NCBI GenBank assembly: GCA_000708835.1
Contig: DF237017.1
Location: 182,157 to 246,156 of the forward strand
Source of the DNA: Klebsormidium nitens
Taxonomy: Eukaryota; Streptophyta; Klebsormidiophyceae; Klebsormidiales; Klebsormidiaceae
DNA: 64,000 nucleotides
Direction: 5' to 3'
Part shown: one piece after another, positions 11,215-22,642 of the stretch
Numbering within the stretch: position 1 is the first letter of the stretch
Layout of the letters: each line of letters starts with the position of its first letter
Position numbers and translations under genes: made by a program
The notes under the pieces: generated by a model
The model's database searches: none
Seen by the model: only the letters and a program-made list of their open reading frames with translations
Told to the model about the DNA's origin: nothing

Positions 11215-12361
11215 CCTAAGCCTGCGCAGCTAACTAAGTAACAATGAAGATGTTTGAATGTACAGGGGGCCGTTTAAGTGATTATTCTGATCTGCGTATA
11301 AAGATATAGCGGACGGTGCATGACCTAAGCGCAGTTAACGGTGACATTTGAGTCCTTCCAAATGATGTACAGAGGGCCGTCGTGCACAATTTTGGTTTGT
11401 GTAGGAAAGGTATATATGTAGCCTCAGCCTCGCTCAACGTGTTTTGTACATTCAAAAGCATAGGCACTTGCTGGTGCAATTATGATTTCCGGGCCATCCT
11501 CCCGAATTGCATCGTAGTAAGGGAAGGCCGGCCGGCCGGCAATCATGTAGGCCTTAGGGGGGCCAGTCACGGCCTCAGATTGTACATAGTTGTACATGTG
11601 ACTTCGCGCACATCATGATGATGCATAGGATCGGAATATCATGCACATAATGTTAGCGAAAGTTATATATAGGCATGATGTAACATGTGCATGTACATCT
11701 GGTGATGATTAATGGATGGCAGCTAGCAAGTGAGGAACATATGTTCGCTCATGAGACTGATTGATCCTGAGCTGCACGTGTTTATATGAGCCTATGCATC
11801 TGGCAGATCCTAAGTCGAGGCGCCCCGGCCTGGCATCAGTGTCTGGGTCAGATCATAGGATGGCGGGCCTCGCACCAGGTAGTATGGTAGTGTTGCCAAG
11901 GGGGCCGGGGTGACATGGCCGGGCGCCCTTCCAGTCACTGGCCAGAACTCTACGTGTCGAACGCCATTTGCTTTGCTGGCTCACGCGCGCAGCCTTTGCA
12001 GAGGCATGGAAAACTTGACGCATACAGGTGTAGCAGTGGCGACGCACAAAATGTAAAATCGATGGACTATTTTGTCGCCGCAATCTCTCCCCATGTTATG
12101 GTCGTGCGGGGGACCGTTAAAGCATGCATTGGCGAATGTCAGATCGTAGTGACCAATCAAGCGCAGACGTATGAAGACTGATCCAGACCAGCATGATTAG
12201 CTGATGATTTGCAACGAAATCGAAGTAGCACGCGTTTCTGGGGTGCAAAGCGGATGCACTAAGACAAAGGACCGAGTCCGACTCGACCATTCCGCATTTC
12301 CAAACTCAAGGACGTCGGGTCAGCCAGAGTCAGTAACGGCAGCTGCACAGTCGCGCCGGCT
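11215..12361. other. Convergent intergenic region
   Basis: The region lies between two gene 3' ends that face each other. It holds the palindromic run GGCCGGCCGGCCGG near 11526 and AT-rich stretches at 11640-11720. No coding or RNA gene is recognised. Confidence 0.55.
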
Positions 12362-15300
12362 CTACTTTTCCTCTTTGGCTTCGACCTTTGGATATTGCGC
12401 CACAACGTCCGACCACGCAACCACACCGTCGGCAAGACTCCGAACGACGCCCACAACCTGTTTCGTCCCGATGCGCACTTGTTCCGTGGTTTCCCGTTCC
12501 CGCAACGTCACAGTGCCGCCCTGAAGGGTTTCGAAATCGACGGTGATGGCGAACGGCACGCCGATCTCGTCCGTCCGGGCGTACCGCTTGCCGATGGAAA
12601 TGGCGGTCGTGTCGATCTGGAAGGAAAGACTTTGGTCAGCACCTCAGCTTTCATGTCTTCTTCGCTTTATGAAGTCAGCGCAACCCAACCATTTTTCCTG
12701 ACCTATCTGGTAATCAGCAGATGAAGCCCCGAACAGTGCAGAGCAGACAAGTTCCTTTCTAAATGCGTAAACATTGCTGAATCCGGAAAACGACGCTGAG
12801 CGGTGCTACGAGTCCGTTGATGTTCCTATTATTGTGACGACTCTCCTCATGCTTCGTCTTTTTGATTTCTCGCAAAGCTTCTTTAGAAACGGTCCCTCCG
12901 CTTCAAACATGTAAAATTCTTTGTCTCGTCGGTACGTAGTAACATTAGATACACGTTATGATGGTCCAACAAAAGGCACAATACGAGCTAAAGAAAGGGC
13001 CAGAAGAAGCTTCGAAGCAGCTCGCTGCTCTGTAATCAAAAGACAGAACAACAACAACATTCTTCCATGACTTCCCTCACCTTGTTCGCAACACCGGAGG
13101 CAGTCATCGCCTGCGAGATTTGGTAACCCTCCTCGTCCAGCTTGGCGTTTGACACTAGCGGGAACACAGTCACCTTGATGGGCGCCACGAGAGGCGTGAA
13201 CCTGGCCAGACGAAGGATCGGTGTTAAGCGGCGAGGTGTTTAGAAGTAGGACCACGATGGCTTCTGTCTCACCTCTCCTTAGCGCGACTATCCTACCACT
13301 TTCCTACTAGCTTCCCACAACTTTCGTACCACTTTCGCACCTTTTTACCAATTACCGTACGAGGAACAACGTCTGTTCGGTCTGCTCCGGACTCGGCTCA
13401 GGCGGAATGTCACTACCTAGCTTTGCGTTTGATATGGACTTTCTGACATCCAAGAAAACTTGACCGCCAAGCATGCAACCTGGTTTTAAAAGATGGATCA
13501 ATTCAAAATAAGTAAGGACACACAAAACCCAGAGAACCGACTGTTGTTCGTTATCCGGGGCGTTGAAAGCGATTTACCAATCTGACTACTGAAAACAGGA
13601 AGCGTCTACTTAGTGTAATACAAGCAGACAGTCTGCTCAGGAACCTCAAAGTATCCGTGACGGGCCGCTGCTCGTCGCCAGCAGACGCAATCCAAGGAGG
13701 AGACAAGCACAACAACGACGTCACAACTTGGGACAAACTCGGGAACGAAAAAGGTGGGAAAGATGGGGAGAAAAACACTGAATGTTGTAGTAAAGGACTT
13801 ACTTGAAGACGGTCCGCTGCTCATCGCCTTCCCGCGCATAGTAGGAGTGCTCGAAGAGGCAGTAGATGATGCGCCCGACGCCGAACGACGGCTCGATCAC
13901 GGACGGCGTGATGTTCTTGCCGCTCTCCGTGCGCTTCTCCTTTGCAATCTTCACCATGTCGCGGGTGATCGTAAACGTCTGGAGGCAGAAATTCGGATTT
14001 ACGTCAGCAGGCTGGGTCTGGGTGTGAGAAGAAAGAAAGATGTCGTTCAAATAACCAGAGCAAAAAGGGGCTTGTTTTGCTTAAGCTCTTCGTCAGCGCT
14101 CTTCACCATGTCGCGGGTGAACGTGGATGTCTGGAGGCACGAAATTGGGTGCACGTCGGCAGGCTGATTTAAGGTCTGGGGAAAAAAGAAAATTGTTGGA
14201 GATAAGCAGATGAGATCGTGGATAATAGTGCTTGGCTCTCCAAGCGCGTAACCTTTGCAATCTTCGCCATGTCGTGGGTGATCGTAAACGTGAGAGACAC
14301 GCCATCGGGGATACGTCAGCATGAGGGTTGGTTGGGTTTTGAAGTTACCAGAAAGGGGGTCATGGTAGATGTTATGATAACCAAATTATGACAATGACCT
14401 TATAAGCTCTCCATGCGCATCTCCTTCGCAATCTTCATTTTTTCGAGGGTGGTCGTAAACGTCTGGAGACACGCGATCGGCAGCATATCAGCGTGGGGGC
14501 TGCTTTCAAGTGGGCGTCCTGAGACTCGGAACGCCTGACGTCACATGGCGAAATCGAAGCACGGACTTCCGCTATCCTGTCGCCGAAAAGCTGGTACCGG
14601 AGTCTGTGCCCCGAGCACTGGGCCCTGCTAAAAGTGGCCGGGTGATGACGTTTGCGTAGACGCCCTCTTTCAATGTTGGGGAGAAGCAGGGCAGTGAAAG
14701 GGGAACTGTTGATATAGAGAAAATAGAACCGGGGCAGAATAGTTTGGGCTGCTGTGAAAATCGTATCCGTTTTCTTTGGCCATAGCGAATGCCTGTGAAG
14801 GTGCGGAAAAGCCTGGAGCAACCAGGTCAGGCGTCTGAAAGCGACTCAATGGCTGTATAGCCTGGGAACTAAACCCTGTTCCTTACAAGCTGCAATTGAA
14901 ACGCACTATACTGAAGTTTGCTTCTATTGCAGACGGGTACGCTTATAAAAGCCTACGTTCTTATCAAGTCCTGCTCACCTGGTTCGTTGTGCAGATGGTA
15001 AGCGGGGCTTCGCCGTCCTTCTCCAACTTGGCCTGCATAGCGAGAGCCTCCTCCTCTGACATCGCCTGCAACAAGCAAAGACGACAATCGTATCAAGAGG
15101 TAAAATGAGATGCGAGGCAAAGAGGTAAAGGTCCTCATCTGAATCTGACAAAGCCTGCAAACTTCAGAACGGCGATGGTTATTGAGTAGCGGCGATACGG
15201 AATTCTATCTTTGGAGAACGGTCGGAACCCCACAGGCGTAGAGGGGCTACATTGTGACCCATGATTCAGGGAGTTTGCGCAAACCAACCACGATGGGCGT

Positions 15301-18300
15301 CCGCAATACTGGTGCACGCCAAACTTGCGGCGCCGTTAAAAAGAGATTGCTGCGCTCATCATCGACAGGGAATCCAAGATTTTCTTCACACAAAAGGATC
15401 TTGTGGTGAAAACAATCCATGACAAGTGCGAGGCACCTCTGCATCTTATAAATCTACACGAGCGAGCGGATGAAGCACACAACAGACCGAGAAGCAACCA
15501 AGCGAGACGGCAATCAGATTGTCTACCACAATGATTAGTCGTTCACACGTGTTTGGACGACCAAGCGCGGCATCCTCATAGCCCAGCAGGCACAATGCAA
15601 CATACGTCAGTCAACAGATTTAAAACAATCAATCATGATTATTGCCGGACTTGACACAAGTGTCAGGGCTGCTGGTGTAGGTTTATAAGAGTTCTTGCCA
15701 AGAGCAGAGTCCAATCTGAAAACTCTGCCGCTTTTCTCTTGTCTCTGGGACCAAGGTGTACGCACGTCCTGCTTCTTGTCTTTTATCATAAAGATACGAC
15801 ACACAAGTGCTCTGGCGACTTTTGGCTGCCAGAGGCGACGAGAAAACCGCAAAACCAGGTGGGAAACCGCAGGCGAACGACGTATACAGGTGTCTACTAC
15901 TGAAGCAAACGGATCGGCATGATTCGGCACGAGAAAGTCAGAAGAACGTCCAAAGCTCCTGACATATCGATGCAAGATGAAATGCATCCGACAACCATTT
16001 CCCCCAAAAGTATCGATAACAGGCTAGGCTGCCTTGGAGACGATGCGAGTCTCCCAATCTATCCACTTTGATGCGACAGATAGAATTAAAATCCTTGCTA
16101 GCACAGGCAACGATTGAGAAATCCGAGTTGCTAACCAGACTAAGCACCGCCCACTTAAAACAAGGGCGCATAAAGATTCTGATCAGACCATCAGAAGCTC
16201 GCAAAAACATGAACGTGGCTGCGAGAAAACACTGGAAACTTTTTGACTCTCACACGGAGGCACTTTGTAGCGCAACAGAGAACAGGCTGTTGGTCATTTC
16301 AAACTTGCGAAAACCGACCTACCCTGATCAAACGCAGAAGCCGCTGAATTGCTCTCTTCGTTGAGAAAATAGGATCACTGGACAGTGCCTCAGCAAGAGC
16401 TATGCTAATCCACGTTTTCACAGAACGTGATCCGTCACCAAGGAAAGGGAAAGCGGTGGAAATACAATTTTACATCTTTTCCGGTCAACTTGTCAAAGGA
16501 GCTTCCAAATGTGTTGAGAGCGCTTCGGCGTCAGACTACGAGGTGCCAGCAAGGGTGCGGTGGCAGGGTTAGATGCCAAACCAAGCTCAAGGTCGTCATA
16601 ACCGAGCACGGTCGACAGGAGGGAACTGAAAATATTCAGCTCGACTTTCAGAGACATCGAGAAAACAAGCTTCCCGGGAGCAAGGCCAATCAACAATGAA
16701 GGAACGTTGAAATTTTGGCTTTCCACCCGCGCCCGTAGGTCAAGGCTTAACCTCGAATAAGAACCGAAGCACTAGTCCGCCAATAAGCATGGAAATAGAG
16801 CAGCTTGCGCCCTCCAGGCTTGAACGTGACACTCAAACTCGAAGTGGCAACCATTGAGTACGTAAAAGGCAGCATCAGCTGGATGCCCAGCCAAAATGAC
16901 GTCTTCGTAGCCACTTTATTCCACACAGAAGTTTAGCAGGGTGAAGAAACTTCCGGTCTGCTAGACAATATGCAACATCCGTACCCAGCGAAGCTCGACA
17001 AAAGTGGTCCGCCTAACGGGGACCGTTGCATCAGATTCATTTGCGACTGCTCGGCTTTCCACCAAGGAAACAGAGTCTCTGCTCAAGGGCTGAACATCGC
17101 TCGCCGGTTTATACAGGGTTACAGATTGCGTCCACTGACGGGAAGCCACGGATATGCGCTAGAAACGCCTTCTGGAGTTTGTGTCTTCAGCCTTACTCCC
17201 CCAACCGGTGATTGAATGCGAATTTGCGACGAGACTCGCTTTCCTTGACAGTGACGTCTATGAATAGAAACTAAGACAATAAAAAATCCCAATGCAAAAG
17301 CGCGGGTTGAAGCGGCCATCAGACCTAACGAGCTTCATCTGGCCCGCAGGAGAAGTGCACGACCAGGCCGGGCGTCCTCATGACCTTCTTTTGATGACTT
17401 TTGAAAAGAGTACAATGCGCTAGATAAAGAACAGAGTCAGCAGTATAGAAAGAGAAACCGAAAGCAAGAAGGAGACACGACAAAGTGCAAGCCACGACGA
17501 AAACAGAGAGACACGTAGGACGAGGTGATATCTGTGCGGGCGCACCTCGACCGCCTCCTTCTAAAGTTCTATTGTTCTTTTTGAGCGTCTTGCCAAGCAC
17601 CTTGCCACTCTGGTAGGGGGCAAGAAGGCGACACGAAAACACGACGAAGAATAGCAAAAAAAGGCAGCCACAACGGGGCTGTTCCTGGGCATCCGCACCT
17701 CGAGCGCTTCTTGTTGTCCTTCTTGAGCATTTTGCCCAGGACCTTCTCGAAAATCGGGTGGGAGGCGAAGAGGCGACACAAGAACAGAACGAGAAAAACC
17801 GACGAAGAAACCGAGCGGAATAGAGACAAGAGGCAGCCACAACTGGGGCTGTTTCCGGCATGCGCACCTCGAGCGCTTCTTTGACGACAGTGTTTCCTTC
17901 TTGAGGTTCTTGCTCAGCACTCTCTTAATGATCAGGTAGAAGGCAAAAAGGCAACAGAAAAACATGACGAACCAAACGACGTACATAACGAGCGAAACAA
18001 GAAACAAACGGCAGCCACAACGGGGCTGTCTCACACCTCGAGCGCTTCTTTGACGACCTTGTTGTCCTGCTTGAGCGTCTTGCCCAGGACCTTGCCAACA
18101 TTCAGGTAGGAGGCTCGAGGGCGACACAAGTACAGGACGAGAAGAATGAGGAAAGAAACGAGTGACAAAGAAACAAGAGGCAGCCACAATGAAACTGTTT
18201 CACACTCGAGCGCCTCCTTGACGACCTTGTTGTCCTTCTTGAGCGTCTCCCAAAACCTTGCTGTGAGGCGAAACGCTCAAAGCAACGTCCAAAACGGAGA

Positions 18301-21300
18301 CATGAAGCAGCCACAAAAACTACAAGGGTACAAGTTTGACGTGCGCACCTCGAGCGCCTCCTTGACGACCTTGTTGTCCTTCTTGAGCATCTTGCCCAGC
18401 ACCTTGCTGTCAGGCGCCACCACCACGTGCTCCACCTCGCGCGGCTTGTCGTACCGCTTGAAAGCAATCAGCGGCTGCTTGCTCTCCTCCTGCGTATCCG
18501 CAGAGACCGGCGGTTAGGCTTGCGGTCAAACCCAAAAAAAACTTCTTGAGTAACCAATATATTAATCAACTCAAAAATGAACCAATCAGCGGCTCTTTGC
18601 GACCCTCCTGTGAGAAAGGGCGGTCAGGCTTGTGGCGATGAGGGTTGCGCTTAATCAAGACGATTCTTCTTTTTGTGCATGACTCGGATTCAAAAGTCAA
18701 TTGCTTTTCGCGCCTGAAACGTGAGAGGATATCGTCCAGGACAAACAAAATAAAAAGCCAAACAACCAATAAAAACGTGATGGTGCTCGGTGTCAGATCG
18801 TATGGGGCCCAGTCCGCTGATCCCATGCACTCTACGTAGTAGTAAGGAGGCACTGAAGTAATTGCTCTTCACCGTGTGCACTGCTCCTCGATCAAATTAC
18901 CCCCGCTCTATGAGGAATTGCATCCCAATCGCGGACAAAGAAAAAACTGACAAGAGCTGCTCAAGAAACCATTAAGTCGTATGCTCGTTTCAGGCAGTAT
19001 GGGGTCCAGTCTGCCAGACCGCCGCACTCCTGACTCCAGACCCCAGTCAAGTAAAGAGCCGCTCATCAGTATGACCAAAACAAACCAAAGCCAAGTAAAG
19101 AGCCGCTGATATACACGACCAAAAACAAACCCACCGAATGCTGTTTCAGGTCGTACGCTGCCCGGTCCGCGAGCCCGACGCACTCGATCCAGCCGTAGCT
19201 GCACTCAATCTCCGCGTCCCAGCAGTCCTGCGCGTAGTGCGCCATCTCGGACGCTAGATGCTGCCGGAACCGCAGCCGCGTCTTGTCAATGCCCAACTTC
19301 GTTAGGAACAGGTACGTGCGCGCGATGAAGTAGCCCAGCGTCTCGTTGTTCACGATGCCCTGCAACGGAAATAACCGGCAAGTGTGAGGGGCTCTTACCT
19401 TCCGGTACCAGATTATCGGACCCCCATCGGCCACTGACACGTTTTCTTCAGCCTTCGACTTACTTATTCGAGTCCTGGTGGCAAGCGAGGCACCAAAACA
19501 AGCTCTGGGTGACACCACTTGTTGCTCTTTTCTCGTATCTTAGGTGGATGACCATGAGCAAGCCCTAGCGGCGCGAGTTGCTACCCGGGTATCGCGTCAG
19601 GAAAAGAAAAAGAGGTTGTTCGTTTAATAAATGGGGATGCCTCAAATGTGATGTTACCGCGTGATTGTTCATAACTACACTTACAATCGTCCCCCTAGGA
19701 TATTCGAACGTTTCAGGAACTACAAAGCCTGCGTTGTGGATTGTGCTGTCAAGGACGGCTGCATCATCAAAACAGCCATCCCGATCAACCTGTCATCCGC
19801 CTCATTTTCAGCGAAACGGGGCATGAAGCTTCTCCTCACCTGCGCAACCGCGTCCCCGATCTTGGTCAGCACCGGTTTCTTCTCCGCGCCTAGTTGCTCC
19901 GCCCGAGGATACAGCAGGAACTCGAGGTCCTTGACGTGCTTGAACTTGGGGTGGCTCTTGTCTTCGGGGTCGACAAAGTGCTCGATTTCCGCTAACGTAA
20001 ACTCGCGCACCCGCAGGAGGCCCTGTCGGGGAGCAATCTGCGCAGAAAGGCGTGCTGTAAGTTGAGTTGTCAACTTCGAACAACGCCTCAATGTTGTCAC
20101 AGACAGGAAGGGTGGTGTGACAAGTGCGCTCTCCAAAAGCAGGGCGGACGATTGCCAAACAACGACTGAGCATGCGAATTGTATGCAACCGCCACAGAAG
20201 AAGCTCAGTACAACAACGGTCAGGTTGCGACAAAATACGACCTCGATTCTTTGAGCTCTGAGCGAGGCCCTTGACGCTTCCAATAGACCGCTGAAAGGCG
20301 GAGAAAGCAGCTCAAGCCACCTGTCTCCTCACCTCGTTTCGGAAAGCCTGACCAATCTGCGCAGCGGCGAACGGCAGCTTGTTGCCGTTGTAGTACAGCA
20401 GGTCCCGGAAGTTGACGAAGATGCCCTGGGCAGTCTCGGGCCGGAGGAAGCTGCACATAAGAAATGACAAATTTCACAAAAGGTTACTCGTGATCAGAGA
20501 GAGAAACGGTACAGAAACCAGAAGCAATTACAAACGCCTAGAGCGAGGACGGGACACGTTCCTGAACAACATGTCTCACCTGCCTTCATGAGCGAACTAC
20601 AGTGGTACGGAAAAACATGTGAGCTCTTGACCAACCGTGGGTCGCATGAATCGATGCGAGACCAAGAAAAAAGTATATGCGTTACGATGATGCGGCATGG
20701 GTCCTTCATCTTGAAAACAGAGCCAGTTTCAACAACTGTTGGGCGATCCAACGGGGTAACCACAAGGCTTCATTGACAAGCCCAACCCAGGAATCAATCG
20801 ACAATCAAGCAAAAGGTCAGAGGCTGCGCTCGTCAATTCCTGATTGACAGAGGCACAGTGAACGTCCACAAGACTCGACACTGCTCTTTGCTACTTTCTT
20901 GAGGCTAAAGCTGTTTCTCGGCAGGCATATTTTTGGGATTCAAATCTCCAAACTTTTCCCCTTCCAGATATCCCTGGCACTCTCCTCCCACTTCTCACAT
21001 GCCTAATTGAGCCACGCAACTTCGTTTATTTCGAAACAATGACTCACAGTCCAGAACTCACCCTTGCATAGTGCCCGTGGGTCCGATGGAGGTGGCAAAC
21101 ATGAGGTTGAAGGGGTAAGGCTTGGACAGTTCGTTCTTGGTTTCTGGGGCCACAATCTTGTACTTTGTTAGCAGGGCGCCGAGCTCGTCAGCGGAGAACT
21201 CGTCCACACGGGCCAGGACGTTCTTGTGCTCAAGAACGACGTCGGGGGCGAAGGTTGGGTTCTTCTCGAGCAAGTCTTCGACGGCGTCCTGGAGTAGGAG

Positions 21301-22642
21301 CGGAGGTCCTTTGATTTTAGATCCAGTCAGAAGGCCAGAAGATTCAGGAGTGAATCCAAAGAACTGAAAAAGTTCCAAGAAAATCAGGTTCTTGCACCCG
21401 GCTTCAGTGACTCTGGCAGCGAGGAAACAGGAGATCAGAGGTGAGCTCCAAACATCGAGTGTTATTTTTAACTGTAGAAATTGAGGTGTCCGCGTTTCTC
21501 TTTAACCTTCAGGGTGGTGACAAAGAAGCCTTACAAGACCACAGCCTAAATGAAAGCTCTGTTAGCAACTCATCAGGAGCAGCTCCAGAACAGCGCTGAC
21601 GGCAACAAAAAGTTGCCATCGCTGGACCCAGACAAATCAAGCATCACATGGCAATATCAACCGTAGAACCTGAGAGAAATGACCACCCCCAGGATTGGGT
21701 GCACACAATCTGCACAAATTGGGTGCATGTTCTGGAACAGCCGGCATTTGCTGCACCCACGTATTCCGCAGGCGAAAACAAGTGTTTGATGAACATTGAA
21801 GGTTGATAAACTGCTCAGGCTCTAAGGAGTTTGAGCAGTCTCTGTGCAACAATTGCAACAATGAAGTTGAGCACCTTCGTTGTGCGGCCGTTGGTGGAGG
21901 TACGTCCACTTAGACATGGACATCTTGCGCACCATCAAGAGCAATTGTCTATCCCCTCAATCACCCTCTCGAACTACACCATTATCATCGAAGACTTTAG
22001 CGATGATTTGATGTCCAATCAAACTTGGGTTTGTAGCAAAGAGACTTCTAGACTTGAAGAAGTGCGCAATAATCTGCATCACGAGAATTCCCGCACCTTC
22101 AGCAGGTGGTCCGCCCGGTAGCACGCCGAGGTCTTGACGTCCTTGACCATCAGGTCCGTAAACTTCTCCACATGCCCGCTCGCCTTGAGCACCACCTCCG
22201 GTGTGACGCACGGACACTCAACCTCCAACATATTCTCCTCCATAACATAGTGCTGCCGCCAGAACTGCAGAATGTTTGCCTTAACCGCACACCCCGGAGG
22301 ACCATAATCATACAAGCCAGCGATGCCACCATAAATTTTGAAAGCGGGGATGTAGAATAGTCGCCGCTCGAGTGCATTCGAAACGTCCTCCCTGAACTTC
22401 TTCCGGCCCTCGGACGAGTCCTTGCTGACCCCCGCTTTCGCTTTGTAGGCATCCTCTGCTGCTTTGAGCTCCAACTTCAGCGCCGTCAGCTTTGCCACCA
22501 CTTTGTCGACCTCCGCTTTGTCCACCTTCTTCTCCTTGAGGGCGCCTTTCATGGCGCGCACCTCGTCGCCCGTGCGATTTACATCGGCCTGCTTGGCGGT
22601 GAGGTCCGCGTGCAGAGCGGCCAACTCGGCTTCAGACGCCAT
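12362..22642 (-). CDS. GlyRS: Glycyl-tRNA synthetase, eukaryotic type with WHEP domain
   Basis: Ten exons on the minus strand fit exactly in phase: 22642-22097, 21288-21062, 20450-20333, 20037-19840, 19359-19135, 18489-18349, 15065-14979, 13978-13803, 13201-13081 and 12616-12362, for 697 residues. The enzyme attaches glycine to tRNA-Gly and works as a homodimer. Residues about 5-60 form a Lys/Glu/Ala-rich WHEP helical hairpin. The class IIa core shows [16 protein letters not shown], the motif-2 region [25 protein letters not shown], and motif 3 [10 protein letters not shown]. The C-terminal anticodon-binding domain contains [12 protein letters not shown]. The length fits cytosolic eukaryotic GlyRS. 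The ATG at 22642 follows no obvious targeting sequence, but the 395-bp gap just upstream could hide another first exon. Introns 5, 6, 7 and 8 contain degenerate copies of adjacent exon edges, listed separately. Confidence 0.95.
13659..13679 (-). repeat. Copy of exon 8 3' part in synthetase intron 8
   Basis: The 21 bp match the exon 8 segment at 13808-13828 (GACGG.CCGCTGCTC.TCGCC on the + strand) with two differences. The spacing is 149 bp. The matching sequence also extends weakly to each side. Confidence 0.6.
14080..14500 (-). repeat. Tandem degenerate copies of exon 8 start in synthetase intron 7
   Basis: Three extra copies of the exon 8 start and its 3' splice site lie upstream of the true exon. 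The exon-intron boundary is at 13978 in the true exon and at about 14130, 14290 and 14462 in the copies, so spacings are 152, 160 and 172 bp. The copies at 14130 and 14462 keep a CAG acceptor; the one at 14290 has lost it. Codons for the TRDMVKIAK stretch are recognisable but altered. Adjacent intron sequence is repeated too. The true exon is judged to be the one at 13978-13803, because only it reads through to VIEPSFG. Confidence 0.85.
17525..18345 (-). repeat. Tandem degenerate copies of exon 6 end in synthetase intron 6
   Basis: Five copies of the 3' half of exon 6 and its donor side follow the true exon. The CTCGAG that ends the exon recurs at 18205, 18037, 17868, 17699 and 17546 (CTCGAC in the last), against 18349 in the true exon. 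Spacings are 144, 168, 169, 169 and 153 bp. The copies retain words for VLGK, LKK and the KEALE end, but several have shifted frames. Each unit also repeats an intron block with GGCAGCCACAA. The copies lack the 5' half and acceptor of the exon, so they are unlikely to be spliced as cassette exons. Confidence 0.9.
18583..18640 (-). repeat. Copy of exon 6 start in synthetase intron 5
   Basis: The + strand words AATCAGCGGCT, CTCCTG and GGCGGT.AGGCTTG recur in order from the true exon 6 acceptor region (18466-18520). The spacing is 118 bp. The acceptor CAG is retained (CTG on the + strand), but upstream context is degraded. Confidence 0.75.
18782..19031 (-). repeat. Two degenerate copies of exon 5 end in synthetase intron 5
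   Basis: Segments at about 18974-19031 and 18782-18838 resemble the last 55 bp of exon 5 (19135-19190), sharing the TTTCAGG/GTCAG, CGTA.G and GCACTC words in order. Spacings are about 160 and 190 bp. Flanking intron sequence (CAAAAACAAAC-like) is repeated as well. Confidence 0.75.
19050..19134 (+). repeat. Short tandem duplication in synthetase intron 5
   Basis: Two units of about 40 bp share AGTAAAGAGCCGCT, then ATGACC/ACGACC and CAAAACAAACC. They lie directly against the exon 5 donor. Confidence 0.8.

Noticed and set aside
12201-12219. CTGATGA followed by GAAAT, reminiscent of a hammerhead ribozyme core
   Set aside because: The intervening stem II would be only about three pairs and no matching stems I and III are visible. 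A chance match is more likely.
12395-12724. Plus-strand open frame opposite the synthetase 3' exon
   Set aside because: It is antisense to exon 10 of GlyRS, and the minus-strand reading matches a conserved anticodon-binding domain.
17325-18187. Long minus-strand open frames of 180 and 208 codons with repeated hydrophobic stretches
   Set aside because: They run through the degenerate exon 6 array of the synthetase intron. Their internal repetition comes from that array, not from a separate protein.
17525-18345. Regularly spaced array considered as CRISPR
   Set aside because: Units of 145-170 bp are diverged exon-intron copies in a eukaryotic gene, with no short identical repeats or unique spacers.
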